This document shows, one piece after another, positions 37,897-46,641 of a stretch of DNA of 64,000 nt. Source of the stretch: Paucisalibacillus algeriensis (lineage in GTDB: Bacteria > Bacillota > Bacilli > Bacillales > Amphibacillaceae); assembly GCF_000577245.1 (NCBI RefSeq), contig NZ_CBYO010000022.1:496001-560000 (forward strand), written 5' to 3'. The position numbers were made by a program, and so were the translations under genes. Every line of letters starts with the position of its first letter. Position 1 is the stretch's first letter. A model generated the notes under the pieces. That model was given only the letters and a program-made list of their open reading frames with translations, was not told the DNA's origin and searched no databases.

Positions 37897-39065
37897 AGCT
37901 TAACCATATCCTGATGAAGCGTAACGCTATCTTTGATAGCATTTAGACCAATCGATTCATAAACTTTTCTCGTTTCCTTCAGTATGATTGATAACTCATA
38001 GTTTTCTAAGACCACCTTCCTACCGTTTGTCCCCATTACGTTTCTAAGCTCCTTGTTATGAATTAGTTTGTTTAAGGACTTCATCAGAACATCCGGGCTT
38101 CTGACCGGAATAATAAAACCAGTTTTTCCTTCTTTCACAAGCTCCCGATTTCCACGAATATCGGTAACTACTACAGGTATTTTCATAGCCATCATTTCCA
38201 TCACCGATTTTGGGAGGCCTTCCCTAAGTGATACTAATAATCCAATATCGGTAACACTTAATACATCTTGAATATCTGTCCGAAACCCTAAACAACGAAC
38301 ATGTTCCGTTAGCCCCTTGTTTATAACTTCTGATTGAATTTCCTCTAATAGTACTCCATCACCAATTAAGAGAATGATAAAATTATGACTAACTTCCTTT
38401 AGTTTTTCTGCCGCATGGATAATATCAATTTGTCTTTTATTCCCATTAAATTCAGCAACATGGGTAATAACTATTTTGTTATCCGAGATGTTTAGAGAAT
38501 CTCGTATACTTTGCTTATATTGAGAAGAATAATTTTCTGGATTAAAATTAGTCGCATCAGTACCGATACCATGGATATAATGAATATTTTCTTCAGGTAA
38601 TAATCCTTTTGCTTTCTGGTAATCATCTTGGTTGATCACAATTAATCCTTCTGTCTTTTTGGCAGCTAATTTTTCTGCTAAATAAAAAATGCGATTACTG
38701 AGTGTTGAACCATTTTCATTAAAATGAAATCCATGTGCGGTATAGACAACTTTTGTCGTTTTTGGTACTGCAATTCTCGTGACGAATGATGCAATTGGGG
38801 AATGAACGTGAACCAATGAATACTGTTCCTTTTTAAACAACTTTCTCATCATTACATAAGCTTTCAGATTCGAAGAACTATAGATTCTTCTTGAAAATGG
38901 AATATGATAAAGGGTTACTTCTGGTAGTTGGTTTACTAATTGTTCTTGATCTGTTATGGAGGTAGCAATGGTAACGTGATAGCCCATTTCCTGAAGCATA
39001 CGCACATGAGGTAATAAGAATAGCTGTACCTGCCTTTGTAAAGTTGTCACTATAAGGCACTTCAA
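37893..39065 (-). CDS. GT4-family glycosyltransferase, 390 aa
   Basis: GT-B fold with VHVHSPIASFVTR and YTAHGFHF in the N-terminal half and the nucleotide-sugar site GLPKSVMEMMAMKIPVV (E-x7-E like, about 305-321) in the C-terminal half. Resembles EpsD/EpsF-type glycosyltransferases that extend the lipid-linked repeat. Overlaps the deacetylase gene by 4 nt. Sugar specificity not determinable. Confidence 0.92.
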   Translation of the reverse strand: MKCLIVTTLQRQVQLFLLPHVRMLQEMGYHVTIATSITDQEQLVNQLPEVTLYHIPFSRRIYSSSNLKAYVMMRKLFKKEQYSLVHVHSPIASFVTRIAVPKTTKVVYTAHGFHFNENGSTLSNRIFYLAEKLAAKKTEGLIVINQDDYQKAKGLLPEENIHYIHGIGTDATNFNPENYSSQYKQSIRDSLNISDNKIVITHVAEFNGNKRQIDIIHAAEKLKEVSHNFIILLIGDGVLLEEIQSEVINKGLTEHVRCLGFRTDIQDVLSVTDIGLLVSLREGLPKSVMEMMAMKIPVVVTDIRGNRELVKEGKTGFIIPVRSPDVLMKSLNKLIHNKELRNVMGTNGRKVVLENYELSIILKETRKVYESIGLNAIKDSVTLHQDMVKL

Positions 39066-39132
39066 ATAAATTCCCCCTTTGCTCTTGTTATTGTCTCAAT
39101 ATGTGAGCTATTAAACGAACAAATATAGATTA

Positions 39133-39152
39133 TTGTTCTAATTAAAGAACAA
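39133..39152. promoter_or_regulatory. Inverted repeat with SinR-type box between the first two eps-like genes
   Basis: TTGTTCT-AATTAA-AGAACAA, perfect 7-bp arms. Contains AAAGAAC (complement of GTTCTTT), matching the SinR consensus GTTCTYT. Sits in the 105-bp gap after the sugar transferase gene, where it could act as operator or attenuator. Confidence 0.45.
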
Positions 39153-39170
39153 CTAGACCTAAAAAAATGT

Positions 39171-39827
39171 TCACCTTGCTCCATCCCCTGAGAACACAAT
39201 CTTTATTGTCTTTATGAAAATCTTTATATCTATTTTTAATCCTTGTTGTTCAATATAATTAATGTCTAATTCTAGTTTCTTCTTCGGTGTAAGGTTATAA
39301 CCTCCATTAACTTGAGCTAAACCTGTCAGACCTGGTTTAACCAATAATCTCTGTTTAAACCCAGGATACTTTTCCTCAAATTCTTCTGTAAACATTGGCC
39401 GTTCTGGGCGTGGACCAATTAATGACATTTCTCCTTTTATTATATTGAACACTTGGGGAAGTTCGTCAATTCTAGTTCTTCTCATAAAGGAACCAACCTT
39501 GGTAACTCTCGGATCATTTTCTACGGCCCATTTTGCCCCTTCCTTTTCCGCATCGACATACATGGATCTAAGTTTGCAAACTTTAAAATACCGTCCATAA
39601 AGTCCAACTCTTTTCTGTACATAAAATGCAGGTCCAGATGTCTCCATTTTTATTAGAATAATAAAGACAACGATAATGAGAAGGACAATAGGTAAACTTA
39701 AAAATACAAAAGAAATGTCAATCATTCTTTTCATTATTCGATATGATGAAATGTGGTCATGTTTTATACTAGCAATTGTTCCAGCATATTCTTTAAGATA
39801 GTAGTCTGGATTTGAAATACTTTTCAA
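39171..39827 (-). CDS. Undecaprenyl-phosphate sugar phosphotransferase (initiating sugar transferase), 218 aa
   Basis: One membrane segment (about residues 37-58) followed by the bacterial sugar-transferase domain: KLRSMYVDAE, RRTRIDELPQVFNI, SLIGPRPERP, KPGLTGLAQVNGGYN. It starts the lipid-linked repeat unit of the exopolysaccharide. TTG start at 39827 with GGGGGG 7 nt upstream. First gene of the operon (nine genes to galE), 105 nt before the next. Confidence 0.95.
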   Translation of the reverse strand: MKSISNPDYYLKEYAGTIASIKHDHISSYRIMKRMIDISFVFLSLPIVLLIIVVFIILIKMETSGPAFYVQKRVGLYGRYFKVCKLRSMYVDAEKEGAKWAVENDPRVTKVGSFMRRTRIDELPQVFNIIKGEMSLIGPRPERPMFTEEFEEKYPGFKQRLLVKPGLTGLAQVNGGYNLTPKKKLELDINYIEQQGLKIDIKIFIKTIKIVFSGDGAR

Positions 39828-40477
39828 TTGATTACCCCCCTTTAGTTATTTTAGATTGGTGTATTCTAAACGTTAGTACGAATACTAGGAGATAATATAC
39901 ATGTGATTTGTCTCAGCTTATTTATGTCATACATATCGTTCATTTCATGAAAAGCGAAACTAAATTCCCGCAAGAAAAGTTGGCATTTACCCCCTCCTCA
40001 CACCACACTATTGACGACTAACGTCTAAGGTTTATCCCAACCCACAGCATGGTCGAGTGGCTACTAGAATAATAGTAAAGTAGACACTGCCGCCAATTGT
40101 TCTTAATAAGGAACATAACATGAACAGCCTGTAATCTAGCTGCTACATATCTGTTAAAAATGGAAATGGTACTAGTTCAAATAATTCTAAAACATGTAAA
40201 TATCCTAACGAGAATTGCTTGTTCTTTCACTAAGGTTTTTCCTTCAACAAATATATATATTGAGACCTTATTCCTATTGTATTCGTGATGTCCATATTAA
40301 TGACAGATTTCTCCAATTGGAGGACAATTCCTATATCCTATATCTAATCTATCAAAGCAGGATTCTAGAAAACTTATACAATTACAGACACTCTCATGAG
40401 CAACTAAATCGAATCATCTCATTTTAATATGGTAAACTTCTTTATAAGTATAGATTTTAACTATAGGAGTGAAATCA
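39828..40477 (-). promoter_or_regulatory. Long leader/promoter region of the exopolysaccharide operon
   Basis: About 650 bp without a supported gene between the minus-strand operon and the plus-strand aldo-keto reductase. It holds GTTCTTT at 40221-40227 (exact match to the SinR consensus) and an imperfect dyad TGTTC-N7-GAACA at 40099-40115 that resembles the one at 39133-39152. A dyad GACG-N5-CGTC-like segment lies near 40012-40026. Such a long leader is typical for operons under several regulators. No riboswitch class was recognised. Confidence 0.45.
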
Positions 40478-41320
40478 GTGACAACTTCAATTCCAGAAAT
40501 TATTCTAAACGATGGCAATAAAATTCCCGCAGTTGGCTTTGGTACATACAAGCTTAAAGGGAATGAAGGTACCGCAGCAATTGAAAGTGCCATCAACCAT
40601 GGGTACCGACTACTAGACTCCGCTTATAATTACGAAAACGAAGGAACAGTTGGCGCCGCAATTCGTCGAACTTCTGTACCGAGAGAGGAATTAATCATTA
40701 CCTCTAAACTCCCAGGGCGTTATCATAGTTACCAAGACGCTGTCGTTACGATTCAGGAATCTCTATATCGTGCCAACCTGGATTACTATGATATATATCT
40801 CATACATTGGCCAAATCCTAATCGTGATCTATATGTTGAAGCATGGCAAGCATTGATTGATGCTAAAAAATGGGGATTGATTCGCTCCATTGGTGTATGT
40901 AATTTCTTACCGGAGCATTTAAAACGCCTTCAAGATGAAACTGGTGTTTTACCAGCTATTAATCAAATTGAACTTCACCCCTTTTTCAACCAAGAAGAAC
41001 AACGAAAATGGCATGAAGAACATGGTGTGGTTACAGAATCTTGGAGTCCACTTGCTAGAGCAAATGATGTTTTCCAGAACAAAGTATTACAAGAAATTGC
41101 AACAAAATATAATAAAACTGTTTCACAAATCATTTTGCGCTGGCATTACCAACTTGGTGCTATTGCGATCCCCAAATCAGCTACATCTAATCGACAACTA
41201 GAGAATATATCTATCTTTGATTTTTCATTAGACGACCATGCCATGCAAACAATTGCAGAGCTCACCCTTCCAGATGGAAGAATGAAAGGTCAAAATCCTG
41301 CTGTATATGAAGAGTTTTAA
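40478..41320 (+). CDS. Aldo-keto reductase, 280 aa
   Basis: (beta/alpha)8 NADPH-dependent carbonyl reductase with the tetrad visible: Asp and Tyr in LLDSAYNYENE, Lys in ITSKLPG, His in YLIHWPNP; IPKSATSNRQLEN is the NADP phosphate-binding segment. Reduces aldehydes/ketones; substrate unknown. GTG at 40478, 8 nt after TAGGAG; a GTG 9 nt earlier overlaps that ribosome site. Single gene with its own terminator. Confidence 0.93.
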   Translation: MTTSIPEIILNDGNKIPAVGFGTYKLKGNEGTAAIESAINHGYRLLDSAYNYENEGTVGAAIRRTSVPREELIITSKLPGRYHSYQDAVVTIQESLYRANLDYYDIYLIHWPNPNRDLYVEAWQALIDAKKWGLIRSIGVCNFLPEHLKRLQDETGVLPAINQIELHPFFNQEEQRKWHEEHGVVTESWSPLARANDVFQNKVLQEIATKYNKTVSQIILRWHYQLGAIAIPKSATSNRQLENISIFDFSLDDHAMQTIAELTLPDGRMKGQNPAVYEEF

Positions 41321-41334
41321 TACGAATGTTAACC

Positions 41335-41366
41335 TCCCTACTCCTTTATTGAGTAGGGATTTTTTT
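41335..41366 (+). terminator. Rho-independent terminator of the aldo-keto reductase gene
   Basis: TCCCTACTC stem, 7-nt loop, GAGTAGGGA, then seven T. Confidence 0.9.
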
Positions 41367-41446
41367 ATCCTAAAATCCATTGCATTAGCAATCACACATT
41401 GATATGTTAGAAGAAGATAGATTGATAGAAAGGGTGTTTTAAGGGT

Positions 41447-42238
41447 ATGAATGAGAAAGTATTATCATTGCAAAATCTAACCATGAGTTATTCCGGTAAG
41501 GATGTTTTAAACGGAATTAACCTTGATGTCTATCGAGGGCAAATCATTGGCTATATTGGGCCGAACGGTGCTGGGAAAAGTACTACATTAAAGGTCATGC
41601 TCGGGTTAGTGGAAGGCTATGGTGGGACAGTAGAAATCTTTGGAAAGAGTATTGCAACTAACGATCATATATATAAACATAAAATTGGTTACGTTCCAGA
41701 AAATGCAGAAATCTACGATAATCTAACAGCAGCAGAGTATTTAACCTTTATTGGGGAGCTTTACGGTTTAAAACGAGATGAGGCGACAACAAAGGCATTG
41801 AAGCTATTGGATGAATTCGATATGGGTGACGTTTTTCATTCAAGAATCTCATCTTATTCTAAAGGAATGCGTCAAAAGGTACTCATTATCTCCAGTCTCC
41901 TCCACAATCCTGATTTAATCTTTCTTGATGAACCGCTAAGTGGACTGGATGCAAATAGTGTCATGGTGATCAAAGACATGCTTGAAGCTTTAGCTAATCA
42001 AGGGAAAACTATTTTTTATTCTTCTCATATTATGGATGTGGTGGAAAAGATAAGTAATCGAATTGTTCTACTAGTCAATGGTGAAATAGCTGCGGACGGT
42101 TCTTTTGACGATCTGAAAGAGCAAAGTAAAGCAGGATCATTGGAAGGTATATTCAATCAACTAACTGGGTTTGATGAACATAAGGAAACCGCAGAAAAAA
42201 TCGTCTCCATTGTAACATGGGATGGTCAAGATGGGTGA
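41447..42238 (+). CDS. ABC transporter ATP-binding protein (YthP-like), 263 aa
   Basis: Walker A GPNGAGKST (about residues 38-46), signature SYSKGMRQK (degenerate LSGGQ, usual for this exporter subgroup) and Walker B LIFLDEPLSG. Pairs with the large permease encoded next, whose start overlaps its end by 17 nt. Resembles the Bacillus YthP-YthQ pair; substrate unknown. Confidence 0.93.
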   Translation: MNEKVLSLQNLTMSYSGKDVLNGINLDVYRGQIIGYIGPNGAGKSTTLKVMLGLVEGYGGTVEIFGKSIATNDHIYKHKIGYVPENAEIYDNLTAAEYLTFIGELYGLKRDEATTKALKLLDEFDMGDVFHSRISSYSKGMRQKVLIISSLLHNPDLIFLDEPLSGLDANSVMVIKDMLEALANQGKTIFYSSHIMDVVEKISNRIVLLVNGEIAADGSFDDLKEQSKAGSLEGIFNQLTGFDEHKETAEKIVSIVTWDGQDG

Positions 42239-43850
42239 AATCCGTATTCTAAGAGTTCTTGATCCGTTCCAATCTGTCTTTCGTAAAATGAATATTGATT
42301 ATGGTGTGATGCGAAAAATTCTGGAAGTTAAACTTACAATGGACCAGCGGCGTATTCCAACCATTCTCAGTCAAAACGCTAAGAAAAAGGAAGGAAATCA
42401 ATTTCTTAAATCGTTATGGATTTATGCATTATATGGTCTCCTCCTTGTCCCATTTGTTTTTCTTGGCGATAATTATTTATTCCAAGTTAGTATTATGGCT
42501 GGAATCGCTATGTTCATTTTAATGACTTCAATGATTTCTGACTTTTCTTCTGTTCTTCTAGATGTGCGGGATAAAGTGATATTACATACAAAACCAGTCC
42601 ATACGAGAACCATAAATGCTGCAAAAATTCTACATATCGCAATCTATTTAACCTTGCTCACAGGAGCATTTATAGCAATTCCGGCAATCGTTTTTCTATT
42701 TGTAGAAGGATTTCTTTTCTTTCTGCTTTTTGTAATCACAATCTTGCTGATTGATTTATTCGTTCTAGCTTTTACAGCACTAATCTACATGTTTGTATTA
42801 CAATTTTTCGATGGGGAAAAGTTGAAGGATATTATTAATTATGTTCAGATCATACTAGCTGTTGCCGTGGTTGTTGGCTACCAAATAATCATTCGATTAT
42901 TTGATGTAGTAGGTCTAGAATATGTATATGATTATAGCTGGTGGCATGTATTGATTCCTCCAGTATGGTTTGGAGCGCCATTTGAGTTGGTGTTAAATCA
43001 AAATTATTCAAGTGAAATTATTATACTTTCCTTGTTAGCAGTATTCGGACCAATTCTTTCAATTTTTCTATATTATTTATTAATGCCTTCATTTGAACGT
43101 AATTTACAAAAGTTAATGGAAGAATCTAGTACTAAGAAGAGGAAAAAACGCAGTCTAAATGACCTTTTTGAAAAAGTAGTCTGCTTTAGCCGTGAAGAAA
43201 AAATATTTTACCGTTTCGCTTCTATTATGATTAGTCGTGAAAGGGATTTTAAATTAAAAGTATATCCCTCATTGGGAATGGCACTTGTTTTTCCTTTAAT
43301 ATTTTTATTTAACAACTTAAGCTATCAGTCTTTCGAAGAATTGGGGCAAGGAAGATCCTTTTTAACGATATATTTTACAAATATTATAGTAGGTACGGTA
43401 GTTTATATGGTTCAGTTTTCAGCCAAATATAAAGGTGCTTGGGTTTTTCAAACAACACCGATACAAAAACAGACACTTGTTTATAGTGCTACATTAAAGG
43501 CTTTCTACATGAAACTATATTTGCCTATAATATTGGTACTATCCATATTGTACATCTGGATATTTTCATTCCGTATTGTACCCGATTTGTTAGCTGTGAT
43601 TGTTACTGCCTTATTACTAATACTAATAGCCTACAAGCTATTTAATAACGGAAAATATCCATTTACAGAACCGATTGAATCTGCACAACAAGGTGGAGGA
43701 GCAACTGGAAAGATTATCGTAATGATGCTCATCGTCGCAGCATTTACCATAATCCATCTCATCATCTCCTTCATTCCATATGCCATTTACATCTACTTAG
43801 GACTTCTAATTGTTCTAACCGTTGTATTATGGAAAATCATCTTTAAATAG
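42222..43850 (+). CDS. ABC transporter permease (YthQ-like), 542 aa
   Basis: Large membrane protein with about 10-12 segments in two blocks (about 65-215 and 270-540) around a basic cytoplasmic stretch (SSTKKRKKRS). Overlaps the ATPase gene; start may be ATG 42222 or ATG 42231. Forms an exporter with the upstream ATPase, function unassigned. Followed by a repeat-derived terminator. Confidence 0.88.
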   Translation: MVKMGEIRILRVLDPFQSVFRKMNIDYGVMRKILEVKLTMDQRRIPTILSQNAKKKEGNQFLKSLWIYALYGLLLVPFVFLGDNYLFQVSIMAGIAMFILMTSMISDFSSVLLDVRDKVILHTKPVHTRTINAAKILHIAIYLTLLTGAFIAIPAIVFLFVEGFLFFLLFVITILLIDLFVLAFTALIYMFVLQFFDGEKLKDIINYVQIILAVAVVVGYQIIIRLFDVVGLEYVYDYSWWHVLIPPVWFGAPFELVLNQNYSSEIIILSLLAVFGPILSIFLYYLLMPSFERNLQKLMEESSTKKRKKRSLNDLFEKVVCFSREEKIFYRFASIMISRERDFKLKVYPSLGMALVFPLIFLFNNLSYQSFEELGQGRSFLTIYFTNIIVGTVVYMVQFSAKYKGAWVFQTTPIQKQTLVYSATLKAFYMKLYLPIILVLSILYIWIFSFRIVPDLLAVIVTALLLILIAYKLFNNGKYPFTEPIESAQQGGGATGKIIVMMLIVAAFTIIHLIISFIPYAIYIYLGLLIVLTVVLWKIIFK

Positions 43851-43865
43851 AAGTTAACATAATAA

Positions 43866-43915
43866 GGGACAGTCCCTCACCGCATTAAAGCGGTGTAGTG
43901 GACTGCCCTTTTTTT
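43866..43915 (+). terminator. Dispersed palindrome, family A copy 2, acting as terminator
   Basis: Stem from GGGACAGTCCCTCACCGC, loop ATTAAA, closing arm GCGGTGTAGTGGACTGCCC, then seven T. Lies 15 nt after the permease stop. Same family as 30811-30862 and 55258-55310. Confidence 0.85.
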
Positions 43916-43920
43916 ATAGG

Positions 43921-43963
43921 ATGCCTGTCACTCCCCGACTTTAAGGGAACTTTGTCGAATAAA
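43921..43963. repeat. Dispersed repeat, family B copy 1
   Basis: TGCCTGTCACTCCC...TTT...TTTGTCGAAT element, shared with 45455-45497 (TGCCTGTCACTCCC...TTTTGTCGAAA) and, shortened, 46642-46660. Intergenic. Confidence 0.7.
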
Positions 43964-43976
43964 TTAGTCATAACCA

Positions 43977-44384
43977 TTAGAACAGCTTGACAACTACTGC
44001 CCCGATACCAATTAACACATATAATATCATCATGTATACAATAAGCATTCCAGTTTCTATGTACTGTATACCTACTCCATATAGGACTAGTAGCAGAGCG
44101 CCACTTCCAATAAGAACCACATACAGTACAACTAAGAAATACCTTTTCATCAATACTAAACTTCGCTCATCCACTTCTGGTACATTGCCTCTTCTTTTTT
44201 TACGCCATCTTGTAAAAAGTAGACTAATTATAATTCCACCTACAGAACCACCGATGACAGCACCAGCTAATCCAAAATCAAATACGCCTTGCTCTTTTCC
44301 AATTAAATACACTCCTAATAACCCGCCGATTATAAACATCGCCATAATAAAGATATAGACAAGTATTACATTACGTTTTTTCAC
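43977..44384 (-). CDS. Small membrane protein with XRE partner, 135 aa
   Basis: Four membrane segments (about 7-27, 36-58, 82-103, 108-132) with a short basic loop (RWRKKRRGNVPEVDERSL, DERS motif as in DUF2178/DUF3796-like proteins). Starts 3 nt after the stop of an XRE regulator gene; such XRE/membrane-protein pairs are frequent in Bacilli. Function unknown. Confidence 0.8.
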   Translation of the reverse strand: MKKRNVILVYIFIMAMFIIGGLLGVYLIGKEQGVFDFGLAGAVIGGSVGGIIISLLFTRWRKKRRGNVPEVDERSLVLMKRYFLVVLYVVLIGSGALLLVLYGVGIQYIETGMLIVYMMILYVLIGIGAVVVKLF

Positions 44385-44387
44385 AAC

Positions 44388-44609
44388 CTATTCCCCCTTT
44401 GGTTTAAATTCTTCTTCTAAGTAAAACATTTCTTCCATCGGCACATCAAAATAAGCAATCAACTTTAATGCTAGTTCCAGACTTGGATTGTATTTATTTT
44501 TCTCAATGGCATTGATTGTTTGTCTTGTAATCTGTAAGTCTTCTGCCATTTTAACTTGCGTAATTCCCCTCTTCATTCTGATTTCTTTAATATGATTGAT
44601 AACCCTCAA
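44388..44609 (-). CDS. XRE-family HTH regulator (YvaO/Cro type), 73 aa
   Basis: Whole protein is one helix-turn-helix domain (RGITQVKMAEDLQITRQTINAIEKNKYNPS) (key part: LQITRQTINAIEK), with the short acidic tail typical of this subgroup. TTG start at 44609; AAGGTG lies upstream. Cotranscribed with the next membrane protein. Its promoter is bracketed by two identical 16-bp palindromes, so autorepression is likely. Confidence 0.93.
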   Translation of the reverse strand: MRVINHIKEIRMKRGITQVKMAEDLQITRQTINAIEKNKYNPSLELALKLIAYFDVPMEEMFYLEEEFKPKGE

Positions 44610-44631
44610 GGAATAAACACCTTCTTTGAAT

Positions 44632-44693
44632 AGTAAAGATATCTTTACATTGAATATATAATAAAATCACTCCAATGTAAAGATATCTTTACT
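44632..44693 (-). promoter_or_regulatory. XRE promoter with two identical palindromic operators
   Basis: The palindrome GTAAAGATATCTTTAC occurs exactly at 44633-44648 and at 44677-44692, centres 44 bp apart (about four helical turns). The match extends to a 21-bp inverted repeat (AGTAAAGATATCTTTACATTG and its complement). On the minus strand a -35-like TTTACA is embedded in the distal palindrome and a -10-like TATATT follows 17 bp later, ahead of the proximal palindrome. Confidence 0.85.
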
Positions 44694-44731
44694 TATTTTT
44701 TCTACTTTCTCTCACCTTTGAAAAACAACAT

Positions 44732-44769
44732 AAAAGACAGCCTATGATAACATCATAGACTGTCTTTTA
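44732..44769 (-). terminator. Terminator of the yczE-like gene
   Basis: AAAAGACAG-x-CTATGAT stem with a 3-nt loop; the single non-Watson-Crick position is a U-G wobble in minus-strand RNA. It ends in UUUU and lies 17 nt after the yczE-like stop. Confidence 0.75.
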
Positions 44770-44786
44770 TTGAACTTTAAACTATA

Positions 44787-45431
44787 TTAGGCACTTGATT
44801 TAGAATACTGATGTCTATCATATCGCCTTTCAATTAAAACAATAATTGCCTTAAACTTCTTCAATGTATAAGCAAATACTGGACTTTGTACAAACGTAAA
44901 TATAAAAGTGAATAAGAACACCGGACCTCCTAACAATAATCCAATTACCAATACCAACGTTTCCACAACAATCCGTACCAACCCAACTGATTTGCCAAGT
45001 TTATCTGATATGGATAACATAAAACCATCACGCGGACCAGCGCCGATCTCAGCAGAGTTATACAGACCACCACCAAAGCCCATGGTAATAATTCCAATAA
45101 TCATAATAAGATAATCTGTCCACGTATGACTTGCACTTGGTAAAAAATCAATCCATAAAAACAGGTCAACAAAGGCTCCAACCAGGATTGCATTGAGAAA
45201 CGTACCTAATTTCACATAACTTTTATCTAATACCAACGATACACAAATTAGAAAAATTGATATAATAATTGCCCAAGAACCAATCGTTAAGCCAAGTCTT
45301 TCATATAAAGCAACATTTAATACATCCCATGGATGCACCCCAAGATACTGCATTTTTAATGCAATCGTTATCCCATAACTAAAGAATATTAAACCGGCCA
45401 TATAAAAAAACCATCGAATCGAACGAATCAT
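44787..45431 (-). CDS. YczE/YitT-type integral membrane protein, 214 aa
   Basis: Five to six membrane segments and the YczE pattern: GITIALKMQYLGVHPWDVLN near the N-terminus (key: LGVHPWDV), GFGGGLYNSAEIGAGPRDGFM in the centre (key: GAGPRDGFM), and GLVRIVVET. In Bacillus amyloliquefaciens/subtilis YczE lies beside sfp and is needed for some lipopeptides, e.g. bacillomycin D. Here no sfp-like phosphopantetheinyl transferase is adjacent. Monocistronic. Confidence 0.85.
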   Translation of the reverse strand: MIRSIRWFFYMAGLIFFSYGITIALKMQYLGVHPWDVLNVALYERLGLTIGSWAIIISIFLICVSLVLDKSYVKLGTFLNAILVGAFVDLFLWIDFLPSASHTWTDYLIMIIGIITMGFGGGLYNSAEIGAGPRDGFMLSISDKLGKSVGLVRIVVETLVLVIGLLLGGPVFLFTFIFTFVQSPVFAYTLKKFKAIIVLIERRYDRHQYSKSSA

Positions 45432-45454
45432 GATATTCCTTCTTTCTACTAAGT

Positions 45455-45497
45455 GGTGCCTGTCACTCCCAGTGTTTTAGCTTAATTTTGTCGAAAA
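45455..45497. repeat. Dispersed repeat, family B copy 2
   Basis: GGTGCCTGTCACTCCC...TTTTGTCGAAA upstream of the yczE-like gene; compare 43921-43963. A further GCACCTGGCAAGTG fragment follows at about 45504. Confidence 0.7.
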
Positions 45498-45598
45498 CAA
45501 AAGCACCTGGCAAGTGTTCATACATAAAACAAGGAGAATGCACAACGAGCTGAACACTCTCACTCGTTATGCATTCCATTGAATCTTTCCTAGTTAAC

Positions 45599-46576
45599 TC
45601 AATCAATCTCCAAAACTAATTTTCCAATATTACGGTTTTCCATCATTCGCCTATGTGCTTCTTCTACTTCTGTCCAATTATATACCTTGTCAATAACTGG
45701 TTTGATCTTGCCTTCCTCTAATTTATCTAGAGCAAACTGTTGAAAGGCTTGCGTCAGCTCTATCTTATATTCAGGTGTTCTTGTTCTTAAAGTTGAACCC
45801 ATATATTTTATTCGTTTGGCTAAGAAGGCACCAATATTAACATGGCTAACTTCATGTCCTCCTAGCATACCAATCAGCACCCATCTGCCATCAATTGAAA
45901 CAGAGTTGACATTATATTGCCAGAAAGAAGCTCCGATAAAGTCTAGTATTAGATCAACACCATGATTTTCAGTGATTTCTATGACTTTACCGCTAAAATC
46001 GCCATCTTTATAATTAATGGCAAAATCTGCCCCCAGAGATAAACAGTAATCCAATTTCTCCTTAGAGCCTGCAGTAACAATGGTAGTAGCTCCCATTTCT
46101 CTAGCAAGCTGGATGGCAGCAGTTCCGACACCACTTGCTCCTGCATGAATGAGAACATATTCCTTTTCCTTTATCTCCCCTAACGTGACAAGGTTAAGGT
46201 ATGCCGTTAAAAATGCTTCAGGAATAGCCGCTGCTTCTGTAAATGAGACATTGTCCGGAATTCTCATCGCCATCTTTCCGGGAATAGCTACCTTTTCTGC
46301 GTAGCCTCCACCAGGTAATAATGCAAAGACACGATCACCAATTTTCCATTCGGTTACCTGCTCCCCGACCTGTTCCACAACACCAGCCATTTCTAATCCT
46401 AGTATTGTACTTTCCCCTTTAGGTGGTGGATATTTACCTTCACGTTGTAATAGATCTGCACGATTCAATGATGTTGCTCTTACACGTACGATTAATTCAT
46501 TTTCACCACAAACTGGTTCAGTGGTCTGCCCAATATATAAGTTTTTCGTATTTTCATCAATCAGGACAGCTTTCAA
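45599..46576 (-). CDS. NAD(P)H:quinone oxidoreductase, PIG3-type medium-chain dehydrogenase, 325 aa
   Basis: Zinc-free medium-chain dehydrogenase/reductase: GLEMAGVVEQVGE, HAGASGVGTAAIQLAREMGA (nucleotide loop, about 145-164) and LIGMLGG. Reduces quinones or similar electrophiles with NADPH. TTG at 46576, 8 nt after GGAG, gives MKAVLIDE; the GTG 9 nt earlier overlaps the ribosome site. Single gene. Confidence 0.92.
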   Translation of the reverse strand: MKAVLIDENTKNLYIGQTTEPVCGENELIVRVRATSLNRADLLQREGKYPPPKGESTILGLEMAGVVEQVGEQVTEWKIGDRVFALLPGGGYAEKVAIPGKMAMRIPDNVSFTEAAAIPEAFLTAYLNLVTLGEIKEKEYVLIHAGASGVGTAAIQLAREMGATTIVTAGSKEKLDYCLSLGADFAINYKDGDFSGKVIEITENHGVDLILDFIGASFWQYNVNSVSIDGRWVLIGMLGGHEVSHVNIGAFLAKRIKYMGSTLRTRTPEYKIELTQAFQQFALDKLEEGKIKPVIDKVYNWTEVEEAHRRMMENRNIGKLVLEID

Positions 46577-46641
46577 CCTAAACACTCCTTTTTTCTGTTA
46601 GCTATCTTAATGTAAGTATAACATTTTCTGCCTGGATATAT

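Noticed and set aside
40215-40427. Small plus-strand gene in the exopolysaccharide leader
   Set aside because: No ribosome site, no recognisable sequence pattern, and it covers the region likely to hold the operon control sites.
39828-40477. Riboswitch or eps-associated RNA (EAR) element
   Set aside because: No conserved core that I can identify by eye; a covariance-model search would decide.
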